Below, piece by piece: positions 12,750-25,500 of a DNA stretch of 64,000 nucleotides. Made by a program: the position numbers and the translations under genes. The stretch spans positions 62,318,578 to 62,382,577 of the forward strand of contig NC_091014.1 of assembly GCF_041296385.1 (NCBI RefSeq), read 5' to 3'. The notes under the pieces were generated by a model that worked only from the letters and a program-made list of their open reading frames with translations, was not told where the DNA came from and did no database searches. The DNA is from Aphelocoma coerulescens. Its lineage: Eukaryota > Chordata > Aves > Passeriformes > Corvidae. The stretch's first letter is position 1; each line of letters opens with the position of its first letter.

Positions 12750-15700
12750 TATAAGGGTAAAACTTGACATTCTGTCTGGGATAATAATACTTGTCCCTCA
12801 ATGAATAAGCATCTTAAGGCCAGGATGCACACAGACTTTCTAAAAAGGCAGACTGAAGGACATTGGCTGATGCAATCACTGTATTACCACTACCCCACAC
12901 AGCTTTGGAACTTCTTGTCTCTGGAAAAAGTTAACCAAAGTTCAAGCTCAGTTTGGCCTCCTCTGAACATCCCAGCTATCCAAAGGACTGGAAATGTTAA
13001 TAACTACACTAACAAACTGACAAAAAACAGAACTTGAAATAATGACTAGACAAATCAGGGCACAAAACAGGTAGAGGAAAAAGCATAGGCAGCAGAAAAC
13101 TTCACTCTGTTCTTGTTTGCAGACTTACCTACATCTCCTGAACAGTTTCCAAAATACTACAAGCTACATGATATCTTTTCTTTCTTATTCTTTCCACTTT
13201 AGATCATTGTCTCCTGAAGTTTCTCCATCTCTTCCTTCTACTCTTGAGTCACAGTATGAACATTTGTCCTAAAAACTACCAAAGGAGAATCAACCCCTTG
13301 GGAGGAAAAGAATGATTAATTTGTAACAGTTAATGTAATTAGTTTCTTCCAAATTTTTCTTCAACCTATAGATTACAAAGTACTCAAACACATAATCAGT
13401 TTTATTTTTTTCACAGGCTTTGGGAAAAAAATTCTAGTGAAAACTACATTTAGAAATAGCTGACTTTAAGTATCTGAGCAGAAAAATAAAAGCATACCCC
13501 CTCCAGATCTGTTATTTAGCCACAGAAATGTCATGGCATTATTCACCTTCCTGAGATTCAGCATTTTCTTTCTAAAAACACTCTAACACAGTAGCTGTCC
13601 TCCTCTAAGTACTCCATGAAGATTTTAAGGATATTAAACTGATAACAGACTGATGAATATTTATAATCCTTTTTTTTTTTTTCTTTTCTCCGACAAGTCT
13701 GTGGAAGGTTCAGGAGAAATGTCCAGGATAAAAGTCAGTCTGGGAAAAAATATGAACTAGCACTGTCTCCTGTTGATGAAATATCACTTTCTGAAGCTTT
13801 TTGTGAAGTCACTAGAAGATTTCACAAACAGCTCTATATGAATATTTAGGCTCCAGGCCTTTGTTCACAGTCTGAACCCTGCCACCATCCTTTTACAGGT
13901 TATGATCCAGGTTAGAATGCTTTTTATCTAACTGGGGCACATCAGTAAGCTTTTGTACCCTGGAGGGCCAAAGGACTCCTTGACTAGATAATGAATTTTC
14001 TTTCTGTTGAAGGTGTCTGGATGGACTTCTACTGTTCATCAATGGAGACCAAGGCAGATAATCAGATGTTCCCCTAAATATAGTTGTAGGATCTTAGATG
14101 GGTGCCTCAGCTATTCTTTTGCCACCTTGCTGAACCAACCGTACAGAAAATCAGTGTCTTTTCCTTGGAATAGTGCTAAGACATTTATCATTATCCCCTC
14201 ACCCTCAGCAGCCACAAAGACATTTCTCCATGCTCTCAACTTGCCCTTCAAATGGTCCCCTGTTAATCCTTCTTAGGGTGTCAGGGAGCAGGTATTGGGA
14301 TCACAGCCAAGAACTGTGTTGCAGGAACTCTTGTCTGCAATGAGTTCTGCACCTGCCACAGGAGTGACCTGAGCCAGACCTGAATTCAGGGAAAGCACTC
14401 ATTTGTGTCACCAGGTGTTCCTCAGATCCATCCCACTTCAGAGAACCTTTGTTCCGTTCCATCATGAAAGTGGACGTATTTTATCCTCAATAAATATGGA
14501 AAATTTTTGTAGAAACTAATCTTCTAATCTTTCATGAGATGAGGCCACCTCCTTCTTGAAAATTGTACCTTTCATTTGACTCTGAACATACAAGAAATAT
14601 TTCTTGGTGTTTTATCTGAGAGACCCTTAACCTCTTCTTTTTAAATACACATTGCAGATGATGTCTCTGTTTATCAGCTTTCTGTCTTTGTGCAGGGCAA
14701 AGATCCCTTGACTGATTTTTCTGATCACTTGGGGGAGATCAGATTTTATCTTTCTAATCTTACACAGAACTTTTTATTTTATATTTCTTATATACCTCCT
14801 GCATCTGTCTTTAAATAAACACAAAAACTTTGCCAAACCTGAGGGCTACAGAGGCTACAATTCCATCTCTCCCCAAAGCTCTTCTGAATTGTGGATTGTA
14901 GGATTCCCTCTCATAGGACAGAATACAATAACAGTTAGCTGTCCTCAGAATCACAGATGCTCTGTATCTATGAAAGACTAGTAAACAGAAAACATCCTTC
15001 ACAAAGGAAAAAAAAAGTAAATTACCATTTAGCACTGCATAGCTTTTCCATTCAATAAATATTGATAGGCTTGAAAACCATAAGCTTTATTCTATCTGAT
15101 AAATTTTTAGAATTCCTTTGTAGCCTAAAAGCGTAACCCTCAATGGCCTCATTGTCTTTGCAGCTTAGATGCCTTTGGAAATATTTCTGGGTTTTTGATG
15201 AGTATAAGAATTATCTCTCCTTTTTTGCCTATGGATAAATTCAGACAAAGCAAGATTCCCTCAAATTCAGGCAGAATATGTAAGGTTTTAAAGTTAAAAT
15301 TCTTTTCAAAGGTGAATCTTATTGTCACATCATTTCAAAAGATACTGACCCTTCGGAGATTTGTGATCTGTCTTGAAACTTGATACTAGTGTCAGTGAGC
15401 AATCTGACTGGAGGAAATATAGATTTTCTCCCCTTCCTGAGCCCCTTCCTCTTAAATGTGTGCTAATTACATTGGAGAGGCTCAGAAAATAGTATTATGA
15501 AGACTTATTAAGGATTGTGTTTCATGAGACTGAACACTGAGCTCCCCATGGCTTGAACCCTGCTACAACAGCTAAACTGTTGGCTCAGGGAAAATGTTTT
15601 AAAACTTTCCATATTGTCCATGCAAGTGCTTGAAAAAGAGTTATTCCAGGGCAGAATAATGGAGGGAGCCACTGAGAGTGTTTCCATCCCAGCCTGGTGC

Positions 15701-16022
15701 TGAGTGCTCTGTAGTTGAGCTTTCTTAAGACGGAGTTACGTATGCTGCTGGAGGATTGCAGCTTCTGGGGATCCTGCCTGTCAGGCTCATGTAGTTAACT
15801 TGTCATCTTTAATAGCCCCAGTGTGGGGATTCCTGAAATAATTACACCAAGCTAATTATCTAAAATCTGAATCACTGCAGATGACGCTTGACTGGTTGGG
15901 GTGCAGCACTGACTCTTCTCTCCAGCAGCCCATTTATCTGAGATGAGTCAGGAAAACAGTGATCTCATTACTCTTACAAACACTATTCTGGGATATGGTT
16001 TAGTCACAGAGATTATATTTTC
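12750..16022. other. Intergenic or intronic, no gene; possible regulatory stretch near 15.8 kb
   Basis: Unique AT-rich sequence with a T-run near 13670 and short open frames only. From about 15790 to 16015 the sequence looks free of repeats and carries two TAATTA homeodomain-type cores (in AATAATTACACC and GCTAATTATCT) and a TGAGTCA AP-1/MAF-type site. That resembles vertebrate enhancer sequence but proves nothing without alignment. Confidence 0.4.
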
Positions 16023-16040
16023 TTTTTTTTTTTTTTTTTT
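16023..16040. repeat. Pure T18 run followed by CCAG
   Basis: Eighteen consecutive T are followed by CCAG. It could be a minus-strand poly(A) tail relic or a chance polypyrimidine-AG. No open frame with a recognisable product begins after it, so I do not call a splice acceptor. Confidence 0.8.
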
Positions 16041-19000
16041 CCAGAAAGGTTAATATGAACAACAAAGTCATCATAGCAATAAATGTGGTTTAAATCAGGT
16101 CCATAATGTCTGAAGAAAAGCCTTGGAATGACCTCTAAGTTTTATGGAGAGTATTCATGTCCTTAAAGCATCACTACCACGCAAGGATGCCTCACAGCTG
16201 ATACTGTCAGATTTGCTAAAGCTCAAAGAAGCAGTGAAGGGATTACTTTCTCCTTTCTGAATACTTATCCATATCCTGCAATACTCCAGTGTCTGTACAT
16301 CCCTTTGGAGAGATCCAGATTTGCCTTGTTCTCTCCCACACTGCCTTTGGATCCCACTTTCCATTACCAAACATAGGAAAACAAGAAATAAAAAAAAAAA
16401 GTGAGAGAAGGAATCAAATAAGAACCAGGTGACTGTGATTTCCCATGCTTCTGATGAATACCCAGTGGCTTTGGCAGGTGCCATGAAACTGGAAATTGGG
16501 CAATGTTTTAAAAATATTCTGGTTTTTCTGCAGACAGGAACAGCACTCTGAGTAGTCTTGGAGTATGATATAATGCACAAAATGGATGATCTAGGTCATG
16601 ATAGGTTCTATAATACAGATGTAAATCATTGTCATTCCCTATCTGCCTTCTCTCCCTTTTTAAATTTTTGGGTCAGTACAGTTCACTTTTGAAAGGTCTC
16701 AATCTAATTTTGGAGAAATCCCTACAATTACTTGGTCTTCAGCAAAAGTATTCCCCCCAAGTACTTCCTGTGAGGGAAGTTGTGATGAATATCAGCCATG
16801 CCTGGTCTCATGCAGCGTGGCTGTCCCAAAGCCAAAGGGGCTGTTTTCAGAAAGCCATTGGCTCCAGATTCAAATTTAGAGAGAAGAAAACTAGCAACTT
16901 AAAGATTTGGGGATATTTCGCTTTCAGCTACTTCTAATTTATATGGCAGGCCCAAAATAAGTGTCAAAGGCATAAGATGTGAAAGCTGTAGTGGATAATA
17001 TCTGGAAAAGACTAAGCTCTGATGGCCAGTTAAGTTAGCTGTCCTGATAACACACCCAGGGCAGCTGGAGACATAATTTTTACAAAACATCATCTCCTTT
17101 GCATGGATAGCTACCTAATCCTGACACTTAATTTAGAGGCAGCAGAATGAAGCAAGGTGTCAAGTGCTCAAATTTAAGTTTCAAACCAGCTGTTGTTTCT
17201 GGCTTTAATTTTCTGGTATTCGTTCTTGCAGATACTAAAAGTATCTTCTGTGTTTATATCTCTATCTTTTTCTTTCATTTTCTTTCAAGGTTCTTCAGCA
17301 TTTCAGAGATGCATTAATTCGATTACTTATCAGTCATGTAAGTGCAGTCTTTCACGGCACTAGAACTGAATACAGACTCTACTTTTACTTGTCCCTGAAG
17401 TCCTAATCCCTAGAGTTTTTCAAAAAGCAGACATTTTTCTTTGAAACCTGCTGGCTCCAACAAAATTTTCCCCCAGAATTTTTCACTGGCTTAAAGGCTG
17501 GATAGTGGACTGAGAAACAGAGCTCTTAAAAGGCAGATATATCAGACATTCAGCCTGGATATAATGAACTGCAATCCTAGTCTCTGTCCTTCATTATATT
17601 TCTACCCCCATGCAAGGGGCCTTTCAAGCCATAGTCTGACCTCAACATCTCTCCAGCAAGTGGTTTTGGTGTATTTCAAAGTGTTTTATTCATGTGTGAC
17701 ACTTGGCTGGCAACCATCTCTGTAGTTTCTTGTTTTGCCATTCATCTGTGATGCAGGAGCTTGCAGGAGCATCTTTCCACCAGGGAATGTTATTGGGCAA
17801 GGGAAATATCTGGGAGTGAGACACAGAAGTCCAGGGACCTGTGTGTGGGGATGGTGTTTAGTCACTCAGTGGCATTTTTCCATTGGAGTCAGAGGGAACC
17901 AATGGCATGTAAGGGTTCTATCAGCCCACAGCAGGAAATGAAATACCTTTGCCAAATCTCCTCAAATGGAGAATGAACCTAAATCTAAAACATTATCATG
18001 GGACAAGGCCAAAACAAACATTTCACCATCAGGTTTTATCCATTCTGCAACACCTAGGCAGGCTACAAAATTATGTAATTACAAATGTCTGCTGTAATTC
18101 TTGCCAGGTCATTTCCCAAGGTAGGAGTTTAAGCAGAAGCAATCATTCAATTACTTGAAAGCTCTTCATCACCCACCAGCCTTATCTCACATTTCTGCAG
18201 CTGCATGGTACACATAGAGAGATTTGGTTTTACCCACCTTGCTTTTAAGCAGCTCAGAGCTTGTTCCCACATGTTTTACTCTTTTTCACATCATTTCCTA
18301 TGTTGGCTTTGAAACTGGAGGCTGCAGTTCCTATGACAGTTTCTCTGGCCTTAAATAAATTCTTTGATGAAGTAGTGCTTTGCTGTGTGATCCTTCAGTG
18401 TTTTCTGAATTTCTGGTAGGTGACCCCTTCCATCCATAGGAAAGGGATTTAAAGATTAGTATTCATTTAGAGCATCACATTATGTGTTTCAAGAGCTTGT
18501 TAAATATTTAAGGAGAGTTGTGTCTGTTCCAAGAATGTCCCAACCCACAAATGTAAGAAGCATGATACATATTTTTTATCCTGCTAGAAAGATGTCAATT
18601 TAAATTATGTTTGCCTTATTCAGCATAGAAGGTTCTTAATACTGTACTGGAGAACGTGGAAATCCACTATATATTGAGGAGCTCATGTTCTTTATTTGCT
18701 ACAGGAAAACCACCATTGAGACTGTTCTGAAATTCACTAAATTAAATAAAATTATACTCAAAAACTTCATGGACTTTGAATCATAACCCTTCTTTTTTTT
18801 TTTTTTTCTCTTTGCATTGGCAATGGAGAGTATTTCATAAAAACAAAATAGTGTTCTGGCTGCCGCAGTTCTGTCCTTTCACGTGACCATTTCTGTGTCT
18901 CAAGTATCTGTGGAGAAACAGAGTAGCACCCCTGAGAGTGTTTGTCTGCTTGCACCTGTGTTCAAAGGGACAGTGAGAGATACAAAACTGGGTAAATGTC

Positions 19001-19435
19001 TGCTCCACTTAATCTCTGCTGCATCAAAAGTAAATATTGTTCAGCAGTCAAGTCTAAATCTTGATTATAATGAGTGGATAGACATAGTTTCTGATTGATT
19101 TATCCTATTTATCTAAACACCTACCAAACTCAGGCTGGGAATCTCCATCCCATTGGAGATTCCTGTCCTTCAAGGTACACTAAACTTTTCTTTACAAAGA
19201 TATCTTATTCTTAAGAATCTTGAAGCAAATTGGTATTTTCCTTTATTGCCACCTAAAGATCTAATTTAACCTACCACACAGATATGACACTGGTATGCAA
19301 CACAGGGCTGGTAGTCCTCAGGGCTACAATAACTCACTGCCTTATTCTATAAATAACACCAGAGGCAAGGCAAGGTAATTTATCTTTGCATTTGACAAGC
19401 ACTGGTATTTTGTAACTGAAAGAAGTTAAGGAAAA
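16041..19435. other. Intergenic or intronic, nothing recognised
   Basis: Contains a 141-codon minus-strand open frame (16155-16580) with a hydrophobic Phe-rich middle that is encoded by A-rich DNA and matches no family I recognise. Short overlapping frames near 17735-18158 are similar. A T15 run lies at 18793-18807. No repeat element was recognised. Confidence 0.5.
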
Positions 19436-20060
19436 CACCATTTGATTTGCATGATGAGCGACAGTGTTAGTGGGGATAACAAATTCATTTCAATAGAAGC
19501 ACTCTGGGCTGAACAATACATTCATTAAAAGAGCAGTTTCCTGATTAGACAGTGGAGCAAATAGCTTTTTCCCATTTTGCCATCAGATCCACTTTACATA
19601 AGCGGTAGCAGAGAACAGGGCATATGTTTATCTGGCTGCCGCTTTTCCTGTGGATGTACAATGACAGTACAGCTTTTCAATGCCATGGTGGAGCAGAAGA
19701 GGGTGATGACACTAGATCTGTGCACCTACAAGTGTGCAGAAAACAAATCTGACTGATTTTACAGGCAGGACTAAAGATTCAGGTTGGCTGGATTTTTCAC
19801 CGTTTCAAATTACTCGACAGGGTAATTTTAACAGCAAGAACATTACTAAAATTGAAGTGAATATGAGCAGGGTCTGAAAAAAGGAGCATTTTACTGGGCT
19901 GCTGTCCTTGCAGCAATGACCTCAGCATTGGGTGATTTGCTTACAGTACCTCTTGTGGAGATTAATCTGCAAAGAGACCTATGTGACTCGCATATCACTA
20001 ACCCAAGACTATAAGAATCCTCACTTGAGCTGGAGATTACTTACTTAAGATTACATGTGT
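19436..20060. other. Candidate conserved non-coding element (possible enhancer)
   Basis: This stretch lacks repeat signatures and has no open frame of note. It carries a perfect POU octamer ATTTGCAT (19445-19452), an AT-rich CATTCATTAAAAG motif, several CpGs in an otherwise CpG-poor area (near 19460, 19602, 19640, 19800), and a balanced base mix typical of conserved developmental elements. All of this is circumstantial: conservation itself cannot be seen in a single sequence. The alternative is ordinary unique DNA. Confidence 0.3.
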
Positions 20061-20307
20061 TCACAGAGCACATGAATCTTGCTTCAGTTTGATGGGATGA
20101 AGACAGTCTGTCTATCTTTTAATGTATTTTATTATGACCGAGCAAATACAGACATAATTCAACATATTACTGACATAATATCTGCATTTATTTAAGGTAC
20201 TTAGAGGTGAATCATATAATAACCACATTTATAACACAAATAAAATAAAGTAATAAACCAATAAGTTCAAATGACTAAGTCTTCAAATTATTGCAACAGA
20301 TTTAGCA
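20061..20307. other. AT-rich spacer
   Basis: A very AT-rich stretch, with several AATAAA-like words near 20240-20260, leads into the CR1 copy. No gene or repeat recognised. Confidence 0.5.
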
Positions 20308-20866
20308 TAGCATCGCCAGCCGGGCAAGGGAGGGGATTGTCCCCTCTGCTCTGCACTGGGGCAGCCTCACCTCCAGTGCTGGGGGCAGTTTTGGGTGCCA
20401 CAATATGAGAAAGAAAAGACATTAAGCTGTGAGAGAGTGTCCAAAGGAGGCCACAAGGATGATGAAGGGTGTGGAGAGCAAGATGTGTGAGGAATTGGTC
20501 TGTTCAGTCTCGAGGAGACTGAGGGGAGGCCTCATCGTGGCCTGCAACATCCTCATGAGGGGAAGAGGAGAGGAGGTACCGATCTCTTCCCTCTCATGAT
20601 CAGTGACATGACTCGAGGAAACAGCACAAAGCTGAGTTGGGGTGGCTTAGGTTGGATATCAAGAAAAGGTTTTTCACCCAGAGGGTGGTTGTACACTGGA
20701 ACAGGCTCCCCAGGGCAGTGGTCACAGCACCAAGCCTGACAGGGCTCAAGAAGCGTTTGGACAACGCTCTCAGGTACATGGCGGGATTTTCTTGGGGTGT
20801 CCTGTGCAGGGCCAGGAGTTGGACTCAATGATCCCAGTGGGTCCCTTTTTGTCCAGCATAGTCCAA
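20308..20866 (+). mobile_element. CR1 LINE, 5'-truncated 3' end
   Basis: The plus strand carries the last part of CR1 ORF2 and the 3' end. The best preserved frame (20637-20831) reads LDIKKRFFTQRVVVHWNRLP and continues with a PSLTGLKKRLDNAL-like segment, which is the conserved C-terminus of CR1 ORF2. Upstream, ARGREGIV-like and RRLRGGLIVACNIL-like pieces are present in shifted frames with stops, so the copy is dead. After the ORF end comes GATCCCAGTGGGTCCC, the usual CR1 tail just before the short terminal repeat; a clear octamer tail is not visible. The 5' truncation is normal for this family. No clear target duplication was found. Confidence 0.9.
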
Positions 20867-21544
20867 ACCAGTCTTGCAGAGAAAGATAGTGTGTAAAAAA
20901 TTATTGAAAATGGGTGAAAAAAGCATGAAAATGTACTACTCAGAATTGTAATGATCAGGAAGGGAAAGAATCAGATAATGAGTGAATTAACTTTCCTTGC
21001 ACAGAAACATCAGAATGTGCTGTTTATTTGGAAGGATAATGAAAGACTGAACAAGGCAACAAAGCATGGAAAGTGAAGAAGAAAATAAAGGGATTAGAGA
21101 CAGACAGACTTTTGCATAAAACCACCAAAGAAGGGAAGAAAATAGAAGGACCAGAGAAATTGAAGCAGCAAATAGAAAGGAAAAGAATCCGAAGGAATAT
21201 AGGTCCCAGAATGAAGGCCCTACAAAATATCTTTTTTTCTTAACTAAAAGAAAAAAGGAAGGTGAAAAAGGATAAAATGCTGTTGGGAAGCAAAATTGTA
21301 CCATTGCCTCACAAAAAGAAAGAAATGATACAACACAGAAATTAGAATATTAGGAAGTGATAGAAAAAATGTAAAAAAAGTAGTAAAGAGTTTTCTGCAC
21401 TTTGCTGTATCTCCCATTTCCTCATAAATGGCCATTATTTCTGTTGTTTCCAGTGTTGTTCCAGTGTCATCACCATTGCCAGGGGTTTTCAGCAGCCCTT
21501 ACAGCACAGAGGTATTTTCAGTGGTGTGGCAGTGGGATAACATT
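20867..21544. other. Purine-rich spacer between two LINE copies
   Basis: A strongly A/G-rich plus strand, roughly 20880-21400, so the minus strand gives Phe/Ser/Leu-rich open frames (20987-21304, 21244-21435) that are compositional artefacts. No repeat motif beyond this bias. It may be unique DNA or a degraded purine-rich repeat. Confidence 0.5.
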
Positions 21545-22560
21545 GTGCAGTTATTTAAAAAGAAGAGGCATGACATGAGTAACTATAGATCTCCTTAATC
21601 TGATAGGAATCATCAACAAAGTAATTGAATGACTAGTAAGGGATCCTGGTTGATAAAGAAATTAAAGAGTTTACAGAAGAAAGGATTCAAACTGACTGGG
21701 TATGTTTGGACAACACTACGAGGTTAGTTTCCAAAAAGAAGGAAAACTTTCACCTTGATATCTGATGACTTCCTGATTAATAATTGAAATAGCATGAAAT
21801 CAACAGATTAGACTGTAAATGAACCAAAAACTGCTTAAATAATTGTTCTAAAATATTTTTAGAAACAGGAAATCTTGCTGATCTACTGTCTCTACTATGA
21901 TCCCATAGGGCTTGGCTCATAGCTGAGCGCATTTAATTTTTTTCTCATATTTGAAGAAATTGATCTTCTCTCATAACCTTGACTGAATTTCTTAGAATGT
22001 CTAATTATAAAATCATACATGTCATGGATACAAAACATAATTGCAGAAGAATAGATCTTATTGTAGGAAACACTGATAAAAACTTGAGGTTTATGGTGGA
22101 CAATTATAGTTCCCAATGTAACAAGAGTGGTCAAAATGGTTACCATCATTTTTAAATATGCAACTGAGAAAGTGCTGAAGAGTAAAATTTAAATTCTCTC
22201 TTGCAATCAGCACTGAAGTGCCTGGTATTGGAGTACCACATCTTATAACCTGTCCTTTAAAATGGGAATTTAAGCATCTGGAGAAGGTTCAGAAAAGACT
22301 TGAGAAAAATAATGAGTTAGATGCATGTCTTTGAGAGTTGAATCTATTTAGTTCACAAAAAACACCAGTTATGGGTGAGTTGTTTACAATCTATGTCCTT
22401 GGGGAAGAGATCCAAATTAGTAGCAATTTGGGATTTCTATTACTTTTCTTTTTTGTTATGCTTCATCCAAAAGCAAGGAATATCTTCTTCCTCTACAGCG
22501 TAACAAGGAAGATTTAGGCAAGAGCAGAAGTGGTATTTTTAACTACAGAAGCATTCAGTC
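21545..22560 (+). mobile_element. Ancient CR1/L3-type LINE relic (ORF2 pieces)
   Basis: Several conceptual fragments follow the order of a CR1/L3 ORF2. Near 21560-21650 FKKKRHDMSNYRSP, then after a frameshift LIGIINKVIE, resembles the NYRP...GKxxE block at the start of the reverse transcriptase. At about 22225-22270 PHLITC lies in the position of the LEYC block. At 22275-22345 HLEKVQKRLEK is followed by ELNLFSSQKT, matching the block after it. Near 22510 a short RFR-like remnant follows. Many stops and frameshifts, and long unreadable gaps (21720-22200), mark a very old copy, far older than the CR1 just upstream. Limits are approximate. Confidence 0.5.
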
Positions 22561-25500
22561 ACTGTAGCAGTGTATCCAGGCAGGTAATACATTCTGCATC
22601 ACTGAAAATGTATATAGGAATGTTTGATTTTTCTCTCAAAGAGATATTCTAGCTCAAGGACAGCTAGTGGGTGTGAAGTGGGAATTAATAAAGAACAATC
22701 CAACAGCCTGTGTTAGGAGGAGGTCATAATTGCAGACTGTGATGTGCTTTCCTGGCCCTGACATCTATTAAACCCACATAAGCATATACTCTGGAAAAAA
22801 TTGACATTGTCACTAATGCCTCTCTGCTAAAAACACTCAGATGGCATGGGTTTGTGAGTGTGTAATACATGTATCATGCTATAGACTAAGAAAATGCAGC
22901 AAAAATCTTAGAGAGAAGTAAATAATAAAATAGAAGGAGCTGTGTCCTTGTCCTTGTATCTGTAAAGCATTTCAGAAAACAGTTCTAAGGCAAAGATACT
23001 TCTCATACCAGGGTGAGTAAAGAAGTGCTGACATTCAGGACCAGTCTGAGAAATGCATCATGGACCTCATGCCCAGACAGGCTCCAATGGCCCATGTGTC
23101 TGTCAGTTTCTTAAAGATTACATCTCACTTTGTTAGAACCACATATACTCAAAACCCAGGATAAGACCAACACAGATGTAAAATTTGAAACAGCGAATAC
23201 TTCTTAATAAAAGGTTCAGCATCAGCCCTTATGCTGCAGGAAGAAGAGTAGGAAAAGCATTTATAGGGTGAAGGTAATGATAGCCTGCATCACTGGCTCT
23301 GAAGCTTTGCTTTGAGATTTGGGGGAGGCCTTCAAAACTTGTGGTCACTGTGTAGCCAGGACAAGAGGGAAGTTTGCATGTGTCTGACACTGACAGGTAG
23401 TGCTGCTCTGCAGGGCTTCCTGCCCTCTGCCACCAAGGAACAAGGATAAAATATTCCCTCTGTTTGGATCCCTGTCTGTCAGTGTTCCCAAGCTCTCCCT
23501 GTGGGCTCAAATAGGCCCTCCTACCCTGCCTGCCTCCTCTCTCCAGGGAAGGAGGCAACAGCCATCTACTTGCCAGGCACAGCTTAGGCACAGACTGACC
23601 AGATTTAAGAAGCATGAAGGTTGTTCTGGAGTCATACCTTTCCAGGGAAGAGGGGTTTGGCCTATGCTTGTGGTTTCTTCTCCTCTCTTCCTTTACACTA
23701 AAGATGTGATGCCAACCTGCTTCACATACAGCAGGCTGGCAAGGCAGTCAGAGAGCAAGCAGGTACTGTGCTAATGTATCCTGCAGAGACAGTTTTCTGC
23801 TTGTGTTTAGTGCCTTTTACTGAAGGTACCAAGAAAACCCACCACACATTTCTGTCTTTTACAGTGAGGCTTTATTCTGCTTTCTGTTAGGATGTTGTAG
23901 CAAGATGTCTTTTAAAAGGCTGTAGGATAAAGAGATAATGCTATGCAAGCTTTTCACAGAGAATTGAAAGCCATTTGTATTAAGGCACTGTCAGTAGAGG
24001 TTGTTCACCTACAAAACCATTAAATTTAAGGAAGTCTGAACACCGCATACAAGTTCCTGTAGTCAGCAGAAGTTATATCCCTATGTACTCCATCTTTTAA
24101 TCTCATAAGTGGCAGCTGCTGCTAAGATTTTGTGACATGTGATACTAGGAGCAGGGAAAATTGCCTAACAGAGGAAGATATATGCACTGATGTGCTTTAT
24201 CACCCAGAAGTCCAGAGGCAATCTAGCAAAACCAACTCTGTTCAGAAGCTAAATACAGCTACAGAGTTGTGGAAGAGTAACTCTCTCTCTGTCTCATTAA
24301 TGTTATGCAAGGGACACTCAGCTAATGTCACAAAATGAATTGTATAAGTGCTAATGCTTCATTAAGAGTTCCCACTCTCAGTAGTCATTCCTCATTTATG
24401 TCCATTCACTGGTGTCTTCACAGGCAGATGGCTAGCAAGATATTTTGGCATAAAAAGGCAGAAAGGAGAAGGAACTCAGAAAAAAGCCACCTTTTCTCCT
24501 GGTTGGTGCATCAGGTAAGCTGCACCTCAGTTCATCATGCAGCTGCCTTGATAGAGCTGGCAACAGGCAGATTCCCAATCCCACCCCCCCCCTCCAGATT
24601 GAGTAAATTTTGAAAAAAAGTAAAAGGAAAACTTTAAATTCACTGCCATGAATCAGACCAGGAAACTAGATCCACAATAATCCTACTAAATAAATAAATA
24701 ATAAACCACTACAGTGCCCCATTTTCTCAGATATAAAACCAGTCTTTCTCCAAACCAGGGAATGTTAAATTATTTATCAAAACATAACTGCTTCCCCAAA
24801 AGTGACCGAAAGGGGGACTATGTAGTCTTGTTTTGTCAGTCAGTTGGAGGGGGGAGAATTGCAAGTCTTGAAAATGAATCACCAAAATCTGAGAACAGTC
24901 TAAATAGGAGACTGTTGGCAGTTATATCTCAAGTCTCTCGCTCTTTGATTTGTTACTAGAAACATTATCTTCAAACATAGCAATCCTTTCCTGATGACAC
25001 TTTCGTTGAAATTGTCACATTACTACACAGGATTTTAATTGAACCAAATCAGAATTTTCTGACAAAAAGCAGTCTGTCAGGAAATGCTGACCCATTTTTA
25101 CTGAGACTATTTACTTTAGGTTTGATACTAAAGCCTTTTCTGTCAAGAAGAACCTGCTAGAAAATAAATTTCTAGTGGAAATCAAGTGAATTGAGAATAC
25201 TGCTAACATTAAAGAAACATACAGTTTATTTTCACAAATAAACCTGTATTTCCATTATACTGCTATACAAAATATAACTACTTCCTACCTAAGAAAATAC
25301 TATTAAGCACACAAATAATTACAAAGTAACTTTAAAACTTTACTAGATTTCTCTGGAAGATTTATAAAGACAGCTATTGAAGTGTGCTCATTTTTATATG
25401 TCTCGTAGGACTCTGCTAGTTCATCCCCTTATACCTGAGGAGCCTGGAGCCACAGAGCTCATATGTTTATGCCCTTCAGAAATCTTTCTAGGGAGCTGCT

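Noticed and set aside
12588..12832. Minus-strand frames of Phe-Leu or Phe repeats
   Set aside because: Artefacts of the (GAAAAA)n microsatellite.
16023..16046. T18-CCAG as a splice acceptor
   Set aside because: No coding or conserved exon follows. A long T-run next to CCAG is also what a minus-strand poly(A) relic would give.
16155..16580. 141-codon minus-strand open frame with a Phe/Leu-rich centre
   Set aside because: The hydrophobic centre comes from an A-rich patch. No known family.
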